Notes: generated from the sequence alone by a model not told the origin. A DNA stretch of 64,000 nt from Candidatus Enterosoma merdigallinarum (GCA_018714385.1 DVNL01000004.1:56215-120214); one strand, 5' to 3'; shown: positions 9,280 to 20,482, counted from the first letter of the stretch. Numbers and translations are program-made.

Positions 9280-10872
9280 ATGCTCAAAGTCAGCGATCTG
9301 TCGATGCAGTTCGGCGGGAGAGTCCTCTTCAAGGATGTCAACGTCAGCTTCACGCCCGGACAATGCTACGGCATCATCGGCGCCAACGGCGCCGGCAAGT
9401 CCACCCTTCTCCGTATCATCTCCGGGGAGCTGGAGCCGACAAGCGGTTCCGTCACCAAGGATCCCAAGGAGAGAATGTCGATTCTCAAGCAGGACCACGA
9501 CGCCTATAACGATGTCGAGGTCCTCCGTGCTGTCCTTTTGGGCTATCCGCGCCTCGTCCAGGTGATGGACGAGAAGGATGCTCTCTATGCCAAACCCGAC
9601 TTCAGCGAGGAAGACGGCGTCAAGGCGGGCGAGCTTGAAAACGAGTTCGCGGAGATGGACGGCTGGAATGCGGAGACCGATGCGGCGACGCTTTTGAACT
9701 CTTTGGGCATTCCGGAAGAGTGCCACCACAAGCTCATGAAGGAACTCGACCATCGGATGAAGGTCAAGGTCCTTCTTGCCCAGGCGCTTTTCGGAAATCC
9801 GGACATCCTCGTCCTGGACGAGCCGACGAACAACCTGGATGCCTTGGCCTGCTCCTGGCTCGAAGATTATCTCATCGACTTCGAGAACACTATCCTCATC
9901 GTCTCGCACGACCGATACTTCCTCAATCGCGTCTGCACCCGTATCTTGGACGTCGACTACAAGAGCATCAATCTCTTTGTCGGAAACTACGATTTCTGGT
10001 ACGAGTCCAGCCAACTGATCCAGAACCAGATGCGGGACCAGAACAAGAAAAAGGAAGAGAGGATCAAAGAACTGAAGGACTTCATCGCCCGTTTCTCCGC
10101 GAACGCCAGCAAATCCCGCCAGGCGACGAGCCGAAAGAAAGCGTTGGAGAAGATCCAACTCGACGAGATCAAGCCGTCGTCTCGGAAATATCCCTTCATT
10201 TCCCTTCGTTCCCAGTATTCTCTCGGAAACGATGTTCTGGAGGTCCATGGCCTTTCCAAGCCCGGATTCTTCGAAAATCTGAATTTCATCCTTCGCAACA
10301 CCGACAAGGTCGCGTTCTTGGCGGACAATTCTCTCGCCTTGACAAAACTCTTCGATGTCCTCGGCGGTCGGGATGAAGATTTCCAGGGGACTTTCAAGTA
10401 TGGAATCACCATCCATCGTCAATACATCCCTTCTTCTCTTTCCGAGATGGACGGTATCAAAGAGAATCTCGTCAATTATCTGAGACCTTTCAGCAAGGAT
10501 GATTCGGATACGTATCTCCGCGGTTTCTTGGGACGGATGCTTTTCTCCGGGGACGAGGCTTTGAAACCCGTCGAGGTCCTCTCCGGCGGCGAGAAGGTCC
10601 GTCTTCGCTTCTCCAAGGCCATGCTCGATCCGGGGAATCTCATCATCCTTGACGACCCGACAAACCATCTCGATCTCGAGAGCATCGAATCCCTCAACCG
10701 AGCGATGATGGATACAAAGTCTGTCCTTCTTTTCTCCTCTCACGACAGACAGCTCCTCAATTCCATCTGCAACCGGGTGATTTACATCCGGAATGACATG
10801 ACCTACGTCGACAAGTATCTGACCTACGACGAATTCGAGGAGTATCTGAGAAACACGGAGGCGAAACGATGA
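9280..10872 (+). CDS. ABC-F family ATPase (duplicated ATP-binding domain)
   Basis: GANGAGKST, two DEPTNNLD/DDPTNHLD Walker B motifs, LSGGEKVRLRFSKAM, no TM segments. Confidence 0.93.
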   Translation: MLKVSDLSMQFGGRVLFKDVNVSFTPGQCYGIIGANGAGKSTLLRIISGELEPTSGSVTKDPKERMSILKQDHDAYNDVEVLRAVLLGYPRLVQVMDEKDALYAKPDFSEEDGVKAGELENEFAEMDGWNAETDAATLLNSLGIPEECHHKLMKELDHRMKVKVLLAQALFGNPDILVLDEPTNNLDALACSWLEDYLIDFENTILIVSHDRYFLNRVCTRILDVDYKSINLFVGNYDFWYESSQLIQNQMRDQNKKKEERIKELKDFIARFSANASKSRQATSRKKALEKIQLDEIKPSSRKYPFISLRSQYSLGNDVLEVHGLSKPGFFENLNFILRNTDKVAFLADNSLALTKLFDVLGGRDEDFQGTFKYGITIHRQYIPSSLSEMDGIKENLVNYLRPFSKDDSDTYLRGFLGRMLFSGDEALKPVEVLSGGEKVRLRFSKAMLDPGNLIILDDPTNHLDLESIESLNRAMMDTKSVLLFSSHDRQLLNSICNRVIYIRNDMTYVDKYLTYDEFEEYLRNTEAKR

Positions 10873-11486
10873 AGGCTTTGTTGCTCAACGGCTCGCCCCA
10901 CAAGGATGGAGTCATCGCCTTGGCCTTCGATGAAATCACGAAGGTCCTTCTTGAAGAAGGGATCGACTGCGAGAGGATCGAGATCGGCTCGCGTATCCTT
11001 CCCGGCTGTCTCGATTGCAAGTATTGCCATGATCATGAGGGCTGTGTCCGGCACGACATCGTCGACGAGGTCAACGCCAAGTTTCACCTTGCCGACTGTC
11101 TGATCGTGGGTTCGCCCGTCTACTATGCCTCGGCAAACGGGACGCTCGTCTCTTTTCTGGACCGGCTCTTCTATTCCGGTCGCTTCGACAAGACCATGAA
11201 GGTCGGGGCCAGCGTCGTCTCCTGCCGCAGAGGCGGGGCGAGCGCCACCTTCGACGAGCTCAACAAGTATTTCACGATGAACGGCATGCCCGTCGCCTCC
11301 AGCCAGTATTGGAACTCTCTTCACGGAAACAGCCGTGAGGAGGCTCTCGAGGACCTGGAAGGGCTCCAGACCATGAGGACTCTGGCGCATAACGTCGCTT
11401 TCCTTTGCAAGGCGATCCATGACAGGACAGAAAAGGACGGCCTTCCTTGCAAGGAGAGGAGGATCGCCACCAATTTCATACGATGA
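10869..11486 (+). CDS. NADPH-dependent FMN reductase / flavodoxin-like oxidoreductase
   Basis: MKALLLNGSPHKDG, CLDCKYCHDHEGC, IVGSPVYYASANG. Confidence 0.88.
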   Translation: MKALLLNGSPHKDGVIALAFDEITKVLLEEGIDCERIEIGSRILPGCLDCKYCHDHEGCVRHDIVDEVNAKFHLADCLIVGSPVYYASANGTLVSFLDRLFYSGRFDKTMKVGASVVSCRRGGASATFDELNKYFTMNGMPVASSQYWNSLHGNSREEALEDLEGLQTMRTLAHNVAFLCKAIHDRTEKDGLPCKERRIATNFIR

Positions 11487-12208
11487 CTCCGGAAACGAAC
11501 AGGGATCAGCCTTTCATCGCCGTCTCGGGCCTCGGAAAGGATTATGGCCAAGGGGAGACCCTCGTCCACGCCCTGAAGGACGTCTCCTTCACGCTCGAGA
11601 AAGGGGCATTCGCCGTCATCCTCGGCGCTTCCGGCGCAGGCAAGACGACTCTGCTTAATCTTTTGGGCGGAATGGACCGGGCTACAAACGGGTCCTATCT
11701 CTTCGACGGGAAGGACGTTGCCACGTTCAAAGACAAGGAACTCGAACTCTTCCGCAGAAAGGACATCGGATTCGTCTTCCAGTTCTATAACCTCATGGAG
11801 AACCTGACGGCCTACGAGAACGTCGCCCTGGCCGCTTCGATAGTCGACTCCCCGCTTGATCCTGCGCAAGTCCTCCGCGACGTGGGCCTTGAGGCGCGGG
11901 CGAAGAACTTCCCGAGCCAGCTCTCCGGCGGCGAGCAGCAGCGGGTCTCCATCGCTAGGGCCATCGTCAAGAATCCGAAGCTTCTTCTCTGCGACGAGCC
12001 TACCGGCGCTTTGGACTCCAAGACGGGTCTTTCCATCCTCCGCCTTCTCTACGACCTGTCCGGAAAGACGGGGACGACCGTCGTGATCGTGACCCACAAC
12101 CAGGCCTTGAGCAAGGCCGCAACGAGACTCATCCGTATCGGGGACGGCACCATTCTCGAGGACCTCTCTTTCCCGAGAATGGACAATTTGGACGACATCG
12201 AATGGTGA
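11483..12208 (+). CDS. ABC transporter ATP-binding protein (LolD/MacB-type)
   Basis: [46 protein letters not shown] overlaps upstream stop. Confidence 0.95.
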   Translation: MTPETNRDQPFIAVSGLGKDYGQGETLVHALKDVSFTLEKGAFAVILGASGAGKTTLLNLLGGMDRATNGSYLFDGKDVATFKDKELELFRRKDIGFVFQFYNLMENLTAYENVALAASIVDSPLDPAQVLRDVGLEARAKNFPSQLSGGEQQRVSIARAIVKNPKLLLCDEPTGALDSKTGLSILRLLYDLSGKTGTTVVIVTHNQALSKAATRLIRIGDGTILEDLSFPRMDNLDDIEW

Positions 12209-14625
12209 AGACTTCTGCGATATTGTTCAAGGACCTCCTGAGGTCCATGTTGCGAAACTTCAAGCAGCTCATCTCCATCGTCGCCATCTCCTTTTTGGCG
12301 ACATGTCTTTTCTGCGGGCTAATGGCCAATGCCAAGAACGTGGAAGAGAGAGCGGATTTGCTTTTCGAAAGGACGGACATGGCCGACATCTATGTCACCG
12401 GAAGCGGGGACGAAGAGACGATTGCCGCCATTTCGGGAGTGGAAAAGGCAGAAAGCCGTCTCTATCTCCCAGGCTTTGTCGACAGGACACCGGTCTATCT
12501 CGCCGTGACCGACGGTATGCCTTCCCTTTCCCATCCCGACATCATCCAAGGGGAATATGGTGTCTCTTTGACGGAAACATATGCAAATGGAAAAGGACTT
12601 GAAATTGGCGATGAAATCGAAATCGACATCAATAGCAATCTGATCGGAATAGACGCAAGTTCGGAAATCTTCTCATTTTTGCGGCTCTTCCTTTTGGAAG
12701 ATGGCGAGGACATTTTTTCTCTCTCCGACATTCCGCTGTCTTTCACCGTGACGGGATTCATGTATCATGCCGAGGGGGCGGCAAACTCGACCTTTTCCCC
12801 GACGATCATCAGTCTCGACGAGTCTTGCGTTATCGATAGCTTCTACAATCTTCTTTGCGAGAATTACGACGTTGAGACCCTCGAGAAGTTCCTGCGGATT
12901 TTCTCTCTGGATATTCCGACCCTCCTCTCTTCTTTCCTTTCGGAGATGGAAAACCAGGTCCTGGTCAGGACATCCATCGATCCAGCGCTCGTCCTTTCGG
13001 ATATCGAGGCGGTCCTGGACGATTCCTCCTATGCCAGCCTTGCGAGGGACATGTCTTTTTACACCGGCCTTCACCAGGAAGTGGAACAGGCGATGCAATT
13101 GACGTTCGTCTTCCCGGTCATCTTCTTCCTGGTCTCTCTTCTCATCATCCTGACTACGCTGAGCCAGCTCATCATCCGGGAGAGGAAGGAGATCGGCTCC
13201 TTGAAGGCCATGGGCGTGAGCCGGATGCAAATTTATCTCCACTATGTGCTTTACGGTGCTTTGCTTGTCCTTCTCGGTGCGCTCCTCGGGTTTGTCGTCG
13301 GGCCGCTGTTCATCCCGAACGTCCTGGGAATGAAGTACGACATCCTCTGGGACATCCCCTCTCTTCCTGTCCGTTTCTTCCATCCTCTCTCGATCGCCTT
13401 GTGTCTCGGTCTTGTTCTGCTCTCTGGCCTGTGTTCCTTCTTCGTCTCTTTCTCCGTCATCCGGGAGAAGCCGGTGGACACTCTGCGTCCGAAAGCCTAC
13501 AAGGGCCAGGCCCATGTCGCATCGCCCGAGTCCTTCTATAGCCGTCACACCTCCATTCCCTTGAGGATGGCCATCCGCAATGTCTTCCGCAACAAGGGGA
13601 AGTCTCTCATGGTCGTCCTTGGCATGCTTGGCTGCACCGCCCTTCTGGTGTGCGGATTCGGCATCATGGACACCCTGGACTATGATATCGCCTTGGACTA
13701 CGGCGGAAACATGAGGATGGATGTGACCGCCATGCCGATTGAGGCGGACGAGTCTTTCAAGAAGGAGCTTTCCGAGGACGACAGGGTTGCGCGCGTCGAG
13801 GACTATCTTTCCTATCCGGCGACTTTCGTCGGCGAGAAGACGGCCAACGGGAATCTCTGCCTGGTCGAGGACGACCCCCTCTTTTTGAACGTCGATGTCG
13901 GCTTGGATGGCGGATTGACTCTCGACAGCAACACCGCGGAGCAGCTCGGACTGGCTATCGGGGACGTCCTGACCTATTCCGTCCAGGGACAGACCTACAG
14001 CAAGAGGGTCACTGTCATCTTCCGGTCCTCTTTCCTTAGCGGGGTCTATGATCTCTTTTCCGCCTATCCGGAGAATCTCTTCGAGCCGGATACCTATTAC
14101 ATCACCCTCAAGGATTCTGCAAACAGGGCAAGCTATGCCGCCTCTTTGAGGGAAACGGGCCTCTTCCTCTCGGTCATGACATACGATGACGTAATGGAAC
14201 AGGCGGACAATATCCTTTCGACCATCGCCACCATGACGGATGTCGTCAAGATCTTCGCCATCCTGCTTTCCGTCGTGGTCATCTACAACCTCACGGCGCT
14301 GAACATCGCCGAGAGGGAGAGGGCAATCGCCACGATGAAGGTCCTCGGATTCCGCTTCATGGAAATCAGCAAGACCTTGACCTACGAGCTTCTTTTGGAT
14401 GCCGTGGTGGGCTCTCTCATCGGCCTGGCCTTCGGCTATCCCATGACCGTCCTCGTCCTTTCCGTCAACAAGACGGACCTGCTCCATTTCATCTACCATA
14501 TCACACCATGGACCTATTTGATCGCCTTGGCCATCTCGCTTGTGACGACCGTCGTCGTTTCCCTCCTTCTCAATCTCAAGACGAAAAAGATTTCCATGAG
14601 TGAGTCTCTCAAGTCGGTGGAATAG
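12202..14625 (+). CDS. FtsX/MacB-type ABC transporter permease
   Basis: 807 aa, two FtsX-like modules with TM segments, partner of preceding ATPase (overlapping genes). Confidence 0.92.
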   Translation: MVKTSAILFKDLLRSMLRNFKQLISIVAISFLATCLFCGLMANAKNVEERADLLFERTDMADIYVTGSGDEETIAAISGVEKAESRLYLPGFVDRTPVYLAVTDGMPSLSHPDIIQGEYGVSLTETYANGKGLEIGDEIEIDINSNLIGIDASSEIFSFLRLFLLEDGEDIFSLSDIPLSFTVTGFMYHAEGAANSTFSPTIISLDESCVIDSFYNLLCENYDVETLEKFLRIFSLDIPTLLSSFLSEMENQVLVRTSIDPALVLSDIEAVLDDSSYASLARDMSFYTGLHQEVEQAMQLTFVFPVIFFLVSLLIILTTLSQLIIRERKEIGSLKAMGVSRMQIYLHYVLYGALLVLLGALLGFVVGPLFIPNVLGMKYDILWDIPSLPVRFFHPLSIALCLGLVLLSGLCSFFVSFSVIREKPVDTLRPKAYKGQAHVASPESFYSRHTSIPLRMAIRNVFRNKGKSLMVVLGMLGCTALLVCGFGIMDTLDYDIALDYGGNMRMDVTAMPIEADESFKKELSEDDRVARVEDYLSYPATFVGEKTANGNLCLVEDDPLFLNVDVGLDGGLTLDSNTAEQLGLAIGDVLTYSVQGQTYSKRVTVIFRSSFLSGVYDLFSAYPENLFEPDTYYITLKDSANRASYAASLRETGLFLSVMTYDDVMEQADNILSTIATMTDVVKIFAILLSVVVIYNLTALNIAERERAIATMKVLGFRFMEISKTLTYELLLDAVVGSLIGLAFGYPMTVLVLSVNKTDLLHFIYHITPWTYLIALAISLVTTVVVSLLLNLKTKKISMSESLKSVE

Positions 14626-14707
14626 AGGCTTTTTGCTTATTTCCTGTAGTTTCTTTCATGCTTTAAAAGAGTATAATTAGTGAGCCGTTATTCAAGGAGA
14701 TTTTTCT

Positions 14708-17308
14708 ATGCGCAAAATGACCAGTGACGAAATCCGCGACACGTGGCTGAAATTCTTCCAGGAGAAGGGGCATTACATCGAACCCTCTGCCTCCCTCATT
14801 CCCAACAACGACCCGACCCTGCTCTGGATCAATGCCGGCGTCGCGGCTTTGAAGAAATATTTCGACGGAACCCTCACCCCGAAGCACAGGCGGCTGACAA
14901 ACGCCCAGAAGTGCATCCGTACAAACGACATCGACAACGTCGGCCATACTTCTCGGCACCATACGTTCTTCGAGATGATGGGGAACTTCTCGATCGGCGA
15001 CTATTTCCGCCACGAGGTCATCCCCTGGGCCTTCGAACTTCTCACTTCCGAGAAGTATTTCGGCCTGCCGAAGGAAAGGCTTTATGTCACCTACTATCCC
15101 GACGACAAGGATACCTTCGACACGTGGGTGAAGGCCGGCATGATGGAAGACCATCTCATCCCCTGCGAGAGCAACTTCTGGGAGATCGGGGAAGGCCCCT
15201 GCGGTCCGGACACCGAGATCAACTTCGACAGGGGGGAGGAATATGACCCGAACCATCTCGGGCTCAAACTTCTGAGGGAAGACCTCGACAACGACCGCTA
15301 CATCGAACTCTGGAACATCGTCTTCTCCCAGTTCAACGCCGTTCCTGGCATCCCCAGGAAGGACTACAAGCCTTTGCCGCAGAAGAACATCGACACCGGC
15401 GCGGGACTGGAACGTTTCGCCTGCATCCTTCAGGGGGCCGAGACCAACTTCGAGACCGACCTCTTCCTGCCTTACATCCATGCCGTCGAGAAGAAGGCCA
15501 AGTTTCCTTACGACGAAGGGCACAAGCTTGCCTATCGCGTCATCGCCGACCACATCCGCTCCATCACTTTTGCCCTTGCCGACGGTGCTATCTTTTCAAA
15601 CGACGGCCGCGGCTATGTCCTGAAGAGACTCTTGAGAAGGGCCTCCCGTTACGCCCAGACTCTGGGATTGGAGACCGGCTTCCTTTCGAGTCTCGTCCCT
15701 GTCGTCGACGAGAACATGAAGCACTTCTATCCCTATCTGCTCGAGCATGAGGAAAGGACGATGAAGATGATCCTCAATGAGGAAGTCAAGTTCTCCTCCA
15801 CGCTCAAAAACGGCGAGAAGATCCTCCAGTCTTTCCTCGCCAAGGAAGGCGATACCCTCTCCGGCGAGGATGCCTTCAAGCTGATGGACACCTACGGCTT
15901 CCCCTTTGAACTCACGAAGGAGATCAGCGAAGATGCCGGAAAGAAGGTCGACGAGGAAGGCTACGAGAGGCTCCTTGCCGAATCCAAGGAGAAGGCAAGG
16001 CTCAGCCGCGGGAACCGCGAGTCCTTCGGAAGCCAGAGCAAGGACCTGATGGATTTCGTTATCGAGAGCGCGTTCACCTATCGTGACGAGGACATCACCT
16101 CTCAGGTCATCGGACTTTTCCAGGACGGAAAGCGGGTCGAGGAAATCTCGGAGGAGGGCGAGATCGTCCTCGCCGAGACGAATTTCTATGCCGAAAGCGG
16201 CGGCCAGGTCTCCGACACTGGCACTTTGAAGGGGGCGGACTTCGAGGCGAAGGTCACCTCCGTCGGAAAGGCGCCGCACGGACAGCATCTGCTCCACGTG
16301 AAGGTCCTCTACGGCACGGCCAAGGTCGGAGACGTCCTGACGGAAATCCTCGACATGGATCGCCGCAAGGCCATCGAGAAGAACCATTCCGCCACCCACC
16401 TTCTCCAGAAGGCGCTCCAGGAGATCGTCTCCGCGGACATCCATCAGGCCGGCGCCTACTATGACGATTCGCTCCTGCGTTTCGACTTTGCCTTCGACGG
16501 CAAGGTTTCCCAGGACCTGCTCGACCAGGTGGAACGTCGTGTCAACGACGAGATCTTCGCCGACAGGCCCGTGAGGACGGAAATCCTCGACAAGTCCGAG
16601 GCCCTCTCCCGCCATGCGATGCATCTTTTCAACGAGAAGTACGGCGACAAGGTCCGCGTCGTGACGATGGGCGACTCCGTCGAGTTCTGCGGCGGAACCC
16701 ATGTCCGGGGGACCGGCGAGATCAATCTCTTCGTGATCGAAAGCGAGAGCGCCATCGCAAGCGGCGTCCGCAGAATCACCGCCCGGACGGGAAAGAACGC
16801 CTACGAATGGCTCAAGGAGAAGGAAAGGACCCTTTATGAGACGGCTGCCCTTCTCAAGCTCACCTCCGACAAGGGCATCCGGGAGAAGCTCGTCTCTCTT
16901 CAGGCGACCCTCGACGATCAGAAGAAGACCATCGAGAAGCTTCGGGAGGAAGGGACAAACGTCCTGATGGACAATCTCTTCTCGGCGATCGAGGACAGGG
17001 ACGGCAGGAAAGTCCTTGCCCAGAAGGTCTCCGGTCTCACGCACGAACAGCTCGATTCTCTGGTACGGAAGCTCATCGACAAGAATGGGAATCTCGCCCT
17101 CTTTTTGGCCTGCGACAACGGGGCGAAGAAGGATCTCGTCGTCGCCTGCGGGAAGAATCTCGGACTCAAGGCCGGAAGGATCATGAAGGCGGTCAGCTCT
17201 GTTCTTGGCGGTTCCGGCGGCGGGAGGGACGACGTCGCCTTCGGCGGCACGAAGTCTCTCGAAAGCTTCGAGAAGGCAAGACAGACCTTCCTGGAGCAGA
17301 TCCGGTGA
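14708..17308 (+). CDS. alaS: Alanyl-tRNA synthetase
   Basis: Class II core (DIDNVGHTSRHHTFFEMMGNFSIGDYF), editing motif HSATHLLQKAL, CGGTHVRGTGEI, DHHA1-like C-terminus. Confidence 0.97.
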   Translation: MRKMTSDEIRDTWLKFFQEKGHYIEPSASLIPNNDPTLLWINAGVAALKKYFDGTLTPKHRRLTNAQKCIRTNDIDNVGHTSRHHTFFEMMGNFSIGDYFRHEVIPWAFELLTSEKYFGLPKERLYVTYYPDDKDTFDTWVKAGMMEDHLIPCESNFWEIGEGPCGPDTEINFDRGEEYDPNHLGLKLLREDLDNDRYIELWNIVFSQFNAVPGIPRKDYKPLPQKNIDTGAGLERFACILQGAETNFETDLFLPYIHAVEKKAKFPYDEGHKLAYRVIADHIRSITFALADGAIFSNDGRGYVLKRLLRRASRYAQTLGLETGFLSSLVPVVDENMKHFYPYLLEHEERTMKMILNEEVKFSSTLKNGEKILQSFLAKEGDTLSGEDAFKLMDTYGFPFELTKEISEDAGKKVDEEGYERLLAESKEKARLSRGNRESFGSQSKDLMDFVIESAFTYRDEDITSQVIGLFQDGKRVEEISEEGEIVLAETNFYAESGGQVSDTGTLKGADFEAKVTSVGKAPHGQHLLHVKVLYGTAKVGDVLTEILDMDRRKAIEKNHSATHLLQKALQEIVSADIHQAGAYYDDSLLRFDFAFDGKVSQDLLDQVERRVNDEIFADRPVRTEILDKSEALSRHAMHLFNEKYGDKVRVVTMGDSVEFCGGTHVRGTGEINLFVIESESAIASGVRRITARTGKNAYEWLKEKERTLYETAALLKLTSDKGIREKLVSLQATLDDQKKTIEKLREEGTNVLMDNLFSAIEDRDGRKVLAQKVSGLTHEQLDSLVRKLIDKNGNLALFLACDNGAKKDLVVACGKNLGLKAGRIMKAVSSVLGGSGGGRDDVAFGGTKSLESFEKARQTFLEQIR

Positions 17309-17730
17309 AAAACATCCTCGCCCTCGACTTGGGACGGGGCAGCCTTGGGATAGCCATCTCCCGGAGCGGCATGTTCGTCACCCCGCTTGAGAATTTGCGT
17401 TTCCCCATGGATGCCTTCGACGAGGCCATCCTTCTTCTCAAGGACGTCCTACATGGCGAAAAGGTCGAGCACATCGTCATCGGCTATCCGAGCTATCCTT
17501 CCGGCGACCCCTGCCCCATGAGCCATATCGTGGAGCGATTCATCCCGCTTCTTGAGAAGGCCTTTCCCGGGAGGGACATCGTCAAGGAGGACGAGCGCTA
17601 CTCGACATCGGAGGCAAGCGACCTCCTGCATCGCGGCGGAAAGAACGCGGCGAGGCAGCACAAGACGATCGATTCGGCAGCCGCCTGCGTGATCCTGGAA
17701 CGCTATCTTCGTCGCATCGGACAATATTGA
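17305..17730 (+). CDS. ruvX: RuvX/YqgF Holliday-junction resolvase-like nuclease
   Basis: ALDLGRGSLGIAIS, VIGYP, EDERYSTSEA, KTIDSAAACVILE; overlaps alaS stop. Confidence 0.93.
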   Translation: MKNILALDLGRGSLGIAISRSGMFVTPLENLRFPMDAFDEAILLLKDVLHGEKVEHIVIGYPSYPSGDPCPMSHIVERFIPLLEKAFPGRDIVKEDERYSTSEASDLLHRGGKNAARQHKTIDSAAACVILERYLRRIGQY

Positions 17731-17735
17731 GACAG

Positions 17736-17775
17736 GAAAAGGCCGGTCTCCTTCGGGAAGCCGGCCTTTTTCTTG
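17736..17775. terminator. Bidirectional terminator
   Basis: AAAAGGCCGG-tctccttcgggaag-CCGGCCTTTTT between convergent genes. Confidence 0.9.
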
Positions 17776-17782
17776 CCTGTTT

Positions 17783-19150
17783 TTATTTCAGGAACATCTC
17801 GATGAGCTTTCTCTTGAGATCCGTATAGGGCGTGTAGCGGAAGGGCAGGTCGATCCACGTCGCCTTCTTGACGATGGAACGATAGTGGGAGAAGGTCTCG
17901 AAACTCCATCTGCCGTGATAGCAGCCAAGTCCGGATGTGCCGACGCCGCCAAAGGGCAGGTCGTTCGTGGCCAAATGGATCAGGGTGTCATTGATGCAGC
18001 CGCCTCCGAACTGGATGCGAGAGAGGACTTTCTGTTCCAGTTTTCTGTCTTCGCAGAAGAGATAGAGCGCAAGAGGCGTGGGATGCGAGGAGATGACGGA
18101 AAAGGCCTCTTCGATGTCCTTGTAGCTGAGGACGGGCAGGAGAGGGCCGAAGATCTCCTCGTTCATCACCGGGCTTTTAGGTCTCGGATCAAGGAGGGTC
18201 GGCTCGATTTTCTCTTTCTCCCGGTCGGATTTGCCTCCAAGGAGGATCCTCTCGTCTTGAAGAAGGCTAAGGAGTCTGTCGAAGTGCTTCGCATTGACGA
18301 TCTTGGGATAGGCATCGTTCTCAAGACTGTTCGGATAGAGAATGCCGATCCATTTTTTCATGGACGAAAGGAATTTTTCACGCACGTCTTCCTGGACGAG
18401 GACGTAGTCGGGGGCGACGCAGGTCTGTCCCGCATTGATGAATTTTCCGAAGACGATCCTCTTTGCTGCAAGGTCGATCTTGGCTGTCCTGTCGACGATC
18501 ACGGGCGATTTCCCGCCCAGTTCCAGCGTGACCGGAGTCAGGTTTCGGCTTGCCGCCTCGTAGACGATTTTTCCCACCCTCTCTCCTCCGGTGAAGAAGA
18601 TGTTGTCCCACTTCTCCTGGAGAAGGGCGGTGGTGATTTCCCTTCCGCCGGTCGTCACGTGGACATAGTCCTGGGGGTAGAGGGAGCCGAGAATCTCCTG
18701 GAGAAGGGCTGTCGTTTTGGGACTGTACTCCGATGGTTTGAGGACAGCTGTGTTTCCTGCGGCGAGGGCTCCCACCAGGGGTCCGAGGGTCAAGAGAATG
18801 GGGTAGTTCCAGGGCGCGATGATCAGGACGTTTCCGTAGGGGTGAGCCAGGCGGAAGCTCGTGCCCTTGAACTGGGCGAGAGGCGTCTTGGCCCGCTGCC
18901 TTTTCATGTTCTTCCTCAGATGCCGGATCTGATGGGAGATGTCGGAAAGGACAAGTCCGAGTTCGGTCATGTAGGATTCTGTCCTCTCCTTGTTCAGGTC
19001 GGCATGGAGAGCGTCCTCGATCTTCTCGCGGTTTTCAAGAAGGGTATCGCGCAACTTGAGAAGGCTCTCCTTTCTGAAGGCGTAGGGCAGGGTCTTTCCC
19101 GTCTTGAAGAAGGCTCTCTGTCTTTCCAGTATCTCATTCATTTTCGTCAC
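17783..19150 (-). CDS. Aldehyde dehydrogenase family protein
   Basis: APWNYPILLTLGPLVGALAAGNTAVLKPSE, ELGGKSPVIVD, AGQTCVAPDYVLV. Confidence 0.95.
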   Translation of the reverse strand: MTKMNEILERQRAFFKTGKTLPYAFRKESLLKLRDTLLENREKIEDALHADLNKERTESYMTELGLVLSDISHQIRHLRKNMKRQRAKTPLAQFKGTSFRLAHPYGNVLIIAPWNYPILLTLGPLVGALAAGNTAVLKPSEYSPKTTALLQEILGSLYPQDYVHVTTGGREITTALLQEKWDNIFFTGGERVGKIVYEAASRNLTPVTLELGGKSPVIVDRTAKIDLAAKRIVFGKFINAGQTCVAPDYVLVQEDVREKFLSSMKKWIGILYPNSLENDAYPKIVNAKHFDRLLSLLQDERILLGGKSDREKEKIEPTLLDPRPKSPVMNEEIFGPLLPVLSYKDIEEAFSVISSHPTPLALYLFCEDRKLEQKVLSRIQFGGGCINDTLIHLATNDLPFGGVGTSGLGCYHGRWSFETFSHYRSIVKKATWIDLPFRYTPYTDLKRKLIEMFLK

Positions 19151-20327
19151 CTCTTATGATGCGGTAGAACGTCTCAAGTTCCTTTTTGTCGAACAGTTTC
19201 GGGACGGGATAGAGAGGGTTTCCCTCCTTGTCGGCGAAGCTGGCCATCCTGTCGATGTCCTCCTCTCTTATCTGCGGGATATGCCTTGGGATTCCCATCT
19301 TGCCATTGAGATCGTAGATGAAGTCGATGAATTTCCTTGCGGCCAATTTGTCATCGTCTCCATCGTCCGCGACGAGGCCTTCTTTGGCGAGAGCGGCAAG
19401 CTTTCTTACGCAGGACGGGCCATATGCCTCCAGGAGGATGGGGAGGATGATGGCATTGGCAAGGCCATGGGGGATGCCATATTGTCCGCCCAAGGAATGG
19501 GCGATGGCGTGGACATAGCCGACGTAGGAGACGGTGAAGGCGATGCCGGCCTGGTGAGAGGCTTCCAGCATGTTCTTCCTCGCCGTGAGGTCTTCGGGAT
19601 GCTCATAGGACCTCAGGAGGTTCTGGCAGATGAGTCGCACGGCAAGAAGGCTCGCCTTTCGCGTCTTTTTCGTCGTGGAGCGCCCGATGTAGGCTTCCAC
19701 GGCATGGGTCAGGGCATCCATTCCCGTCGTCGCCGTCAATCCTTTCGGAAGCCCGGCCAAGAGCGATGGCTCAAGGACGGCGTAATGGGGGATGAGGCAG
19801 AAGTCGTTGATCGGATATTTGTGGTGCGTCTTCTCGTCTGTGATGACTGCGGCCAGGGTCGTTTCGCTTCCTGTCCCGGCTGTCGTCGGGATGGTGATCA
19901 AGGGCGGTATCTTCTTTCGGATCCGAAGCAAGCCGGCCATCTTTTCGACGGTTTTCTTCGGACGGACGATCCTCGCGCCGACGACCTTGGCCAGGTCCAT
20001 GACGCTTCCGCCGCCGATGGCAAGAAGGCCGTCGCATCCTTTCTGGAGATAGAAGGCCCTAGCATCCTCCACCTGGGCGATGGTCGGGTTTGGCATCGTC
20101 TTGTCATAGATGTGGCAAGAGGCGGTGAGTCCGGAGACGATTTTCTCGGCCATCCCCCTCAGGTTGCCGTCGGTTATGACGCAGAGCGAGGTGATCTTGT
20201 TTTCTGCGAGGACGGAGTCGAGATCCTTCAGGTCGACGATTTCGGGGCTCCGGTAGGGGAGAAAAGGAATGGCGATCCGGAAGATGGTCTGGTAGAGGCG
20301 GCAGTAGAATCGGCGCAGGATGTTCAT
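19134..20327 (-). CDS. Iron-containing alcohol dehydrogenase
   Basis: GGGSVMDLAKVVGA, PTTAGTGSETT, GMDALTHAVEAYIG, GIPHGLANA. Confidence 0.94.
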   Translation of the reverse strand: MNILRRFYCRLYQTIFRIAIPFLPYRSPEIVDLKDLDSVLAENKITSLCVITDGNLRGMAEKIVSGLTASCHIYDKTMPNPTIAQVEDARAFYLQKGCDGLLAIGGGSVMDLAKVVGARIVRPKKTVEKMAGLLRIRKKIPPLITIPTTAGTGSETTLAAVITDEKTHHKYPINDFCLIPHYAVLEPSLLAGLPKGLTATTGMDALTHAVEAYIGRSTTKKTRKASLLAVRLICQNLLRSYEHPEDLTARKNMLEASHQAGIAFTVSYVGYVHAIAHSLGGQYGIPHGLANAIILPILLEAYGPSCVRKLAALAKEGLVADDGDDDKLAARKFIDFIYDLNGKMGIPRHIPQIREEDIDRMASFADKEGNPLYPVPKLFDKKELETFYRIIRGDENE

Positions 20328-20434
20328 TTTTATTCTCCTTTCCTTTTACGAAAAACGTAATTTGAACAATACGGCAAATAAGGATTGAACTGGATAATTG
20401 AAAATCGTTCATCTTTTTTTCATTTTAACATAAA

Positions 20435-20480
20435 AAAGGAGGAAGCTCCATTCCTGTCGGTGGAGGCTCCCTCCTTGGAT
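20435..20480 (-). terminator. Terminator downstream of minus-strand ABC exporter operon
   Basis: Minus strand CCAAGGAGGGAGCCTCCA ... TGGAGCTTCCTCCTTTTTTA imperfect hairpin plus T tract. Confidence 0.7.
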
Positions 20481-20482
20481 GA

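Noticed and set aside
14640-14707. T-box riboswitch upstream of alaS
   Set aside because: The leader is too short and lacks a T-box sequence or specifier-loop structure.
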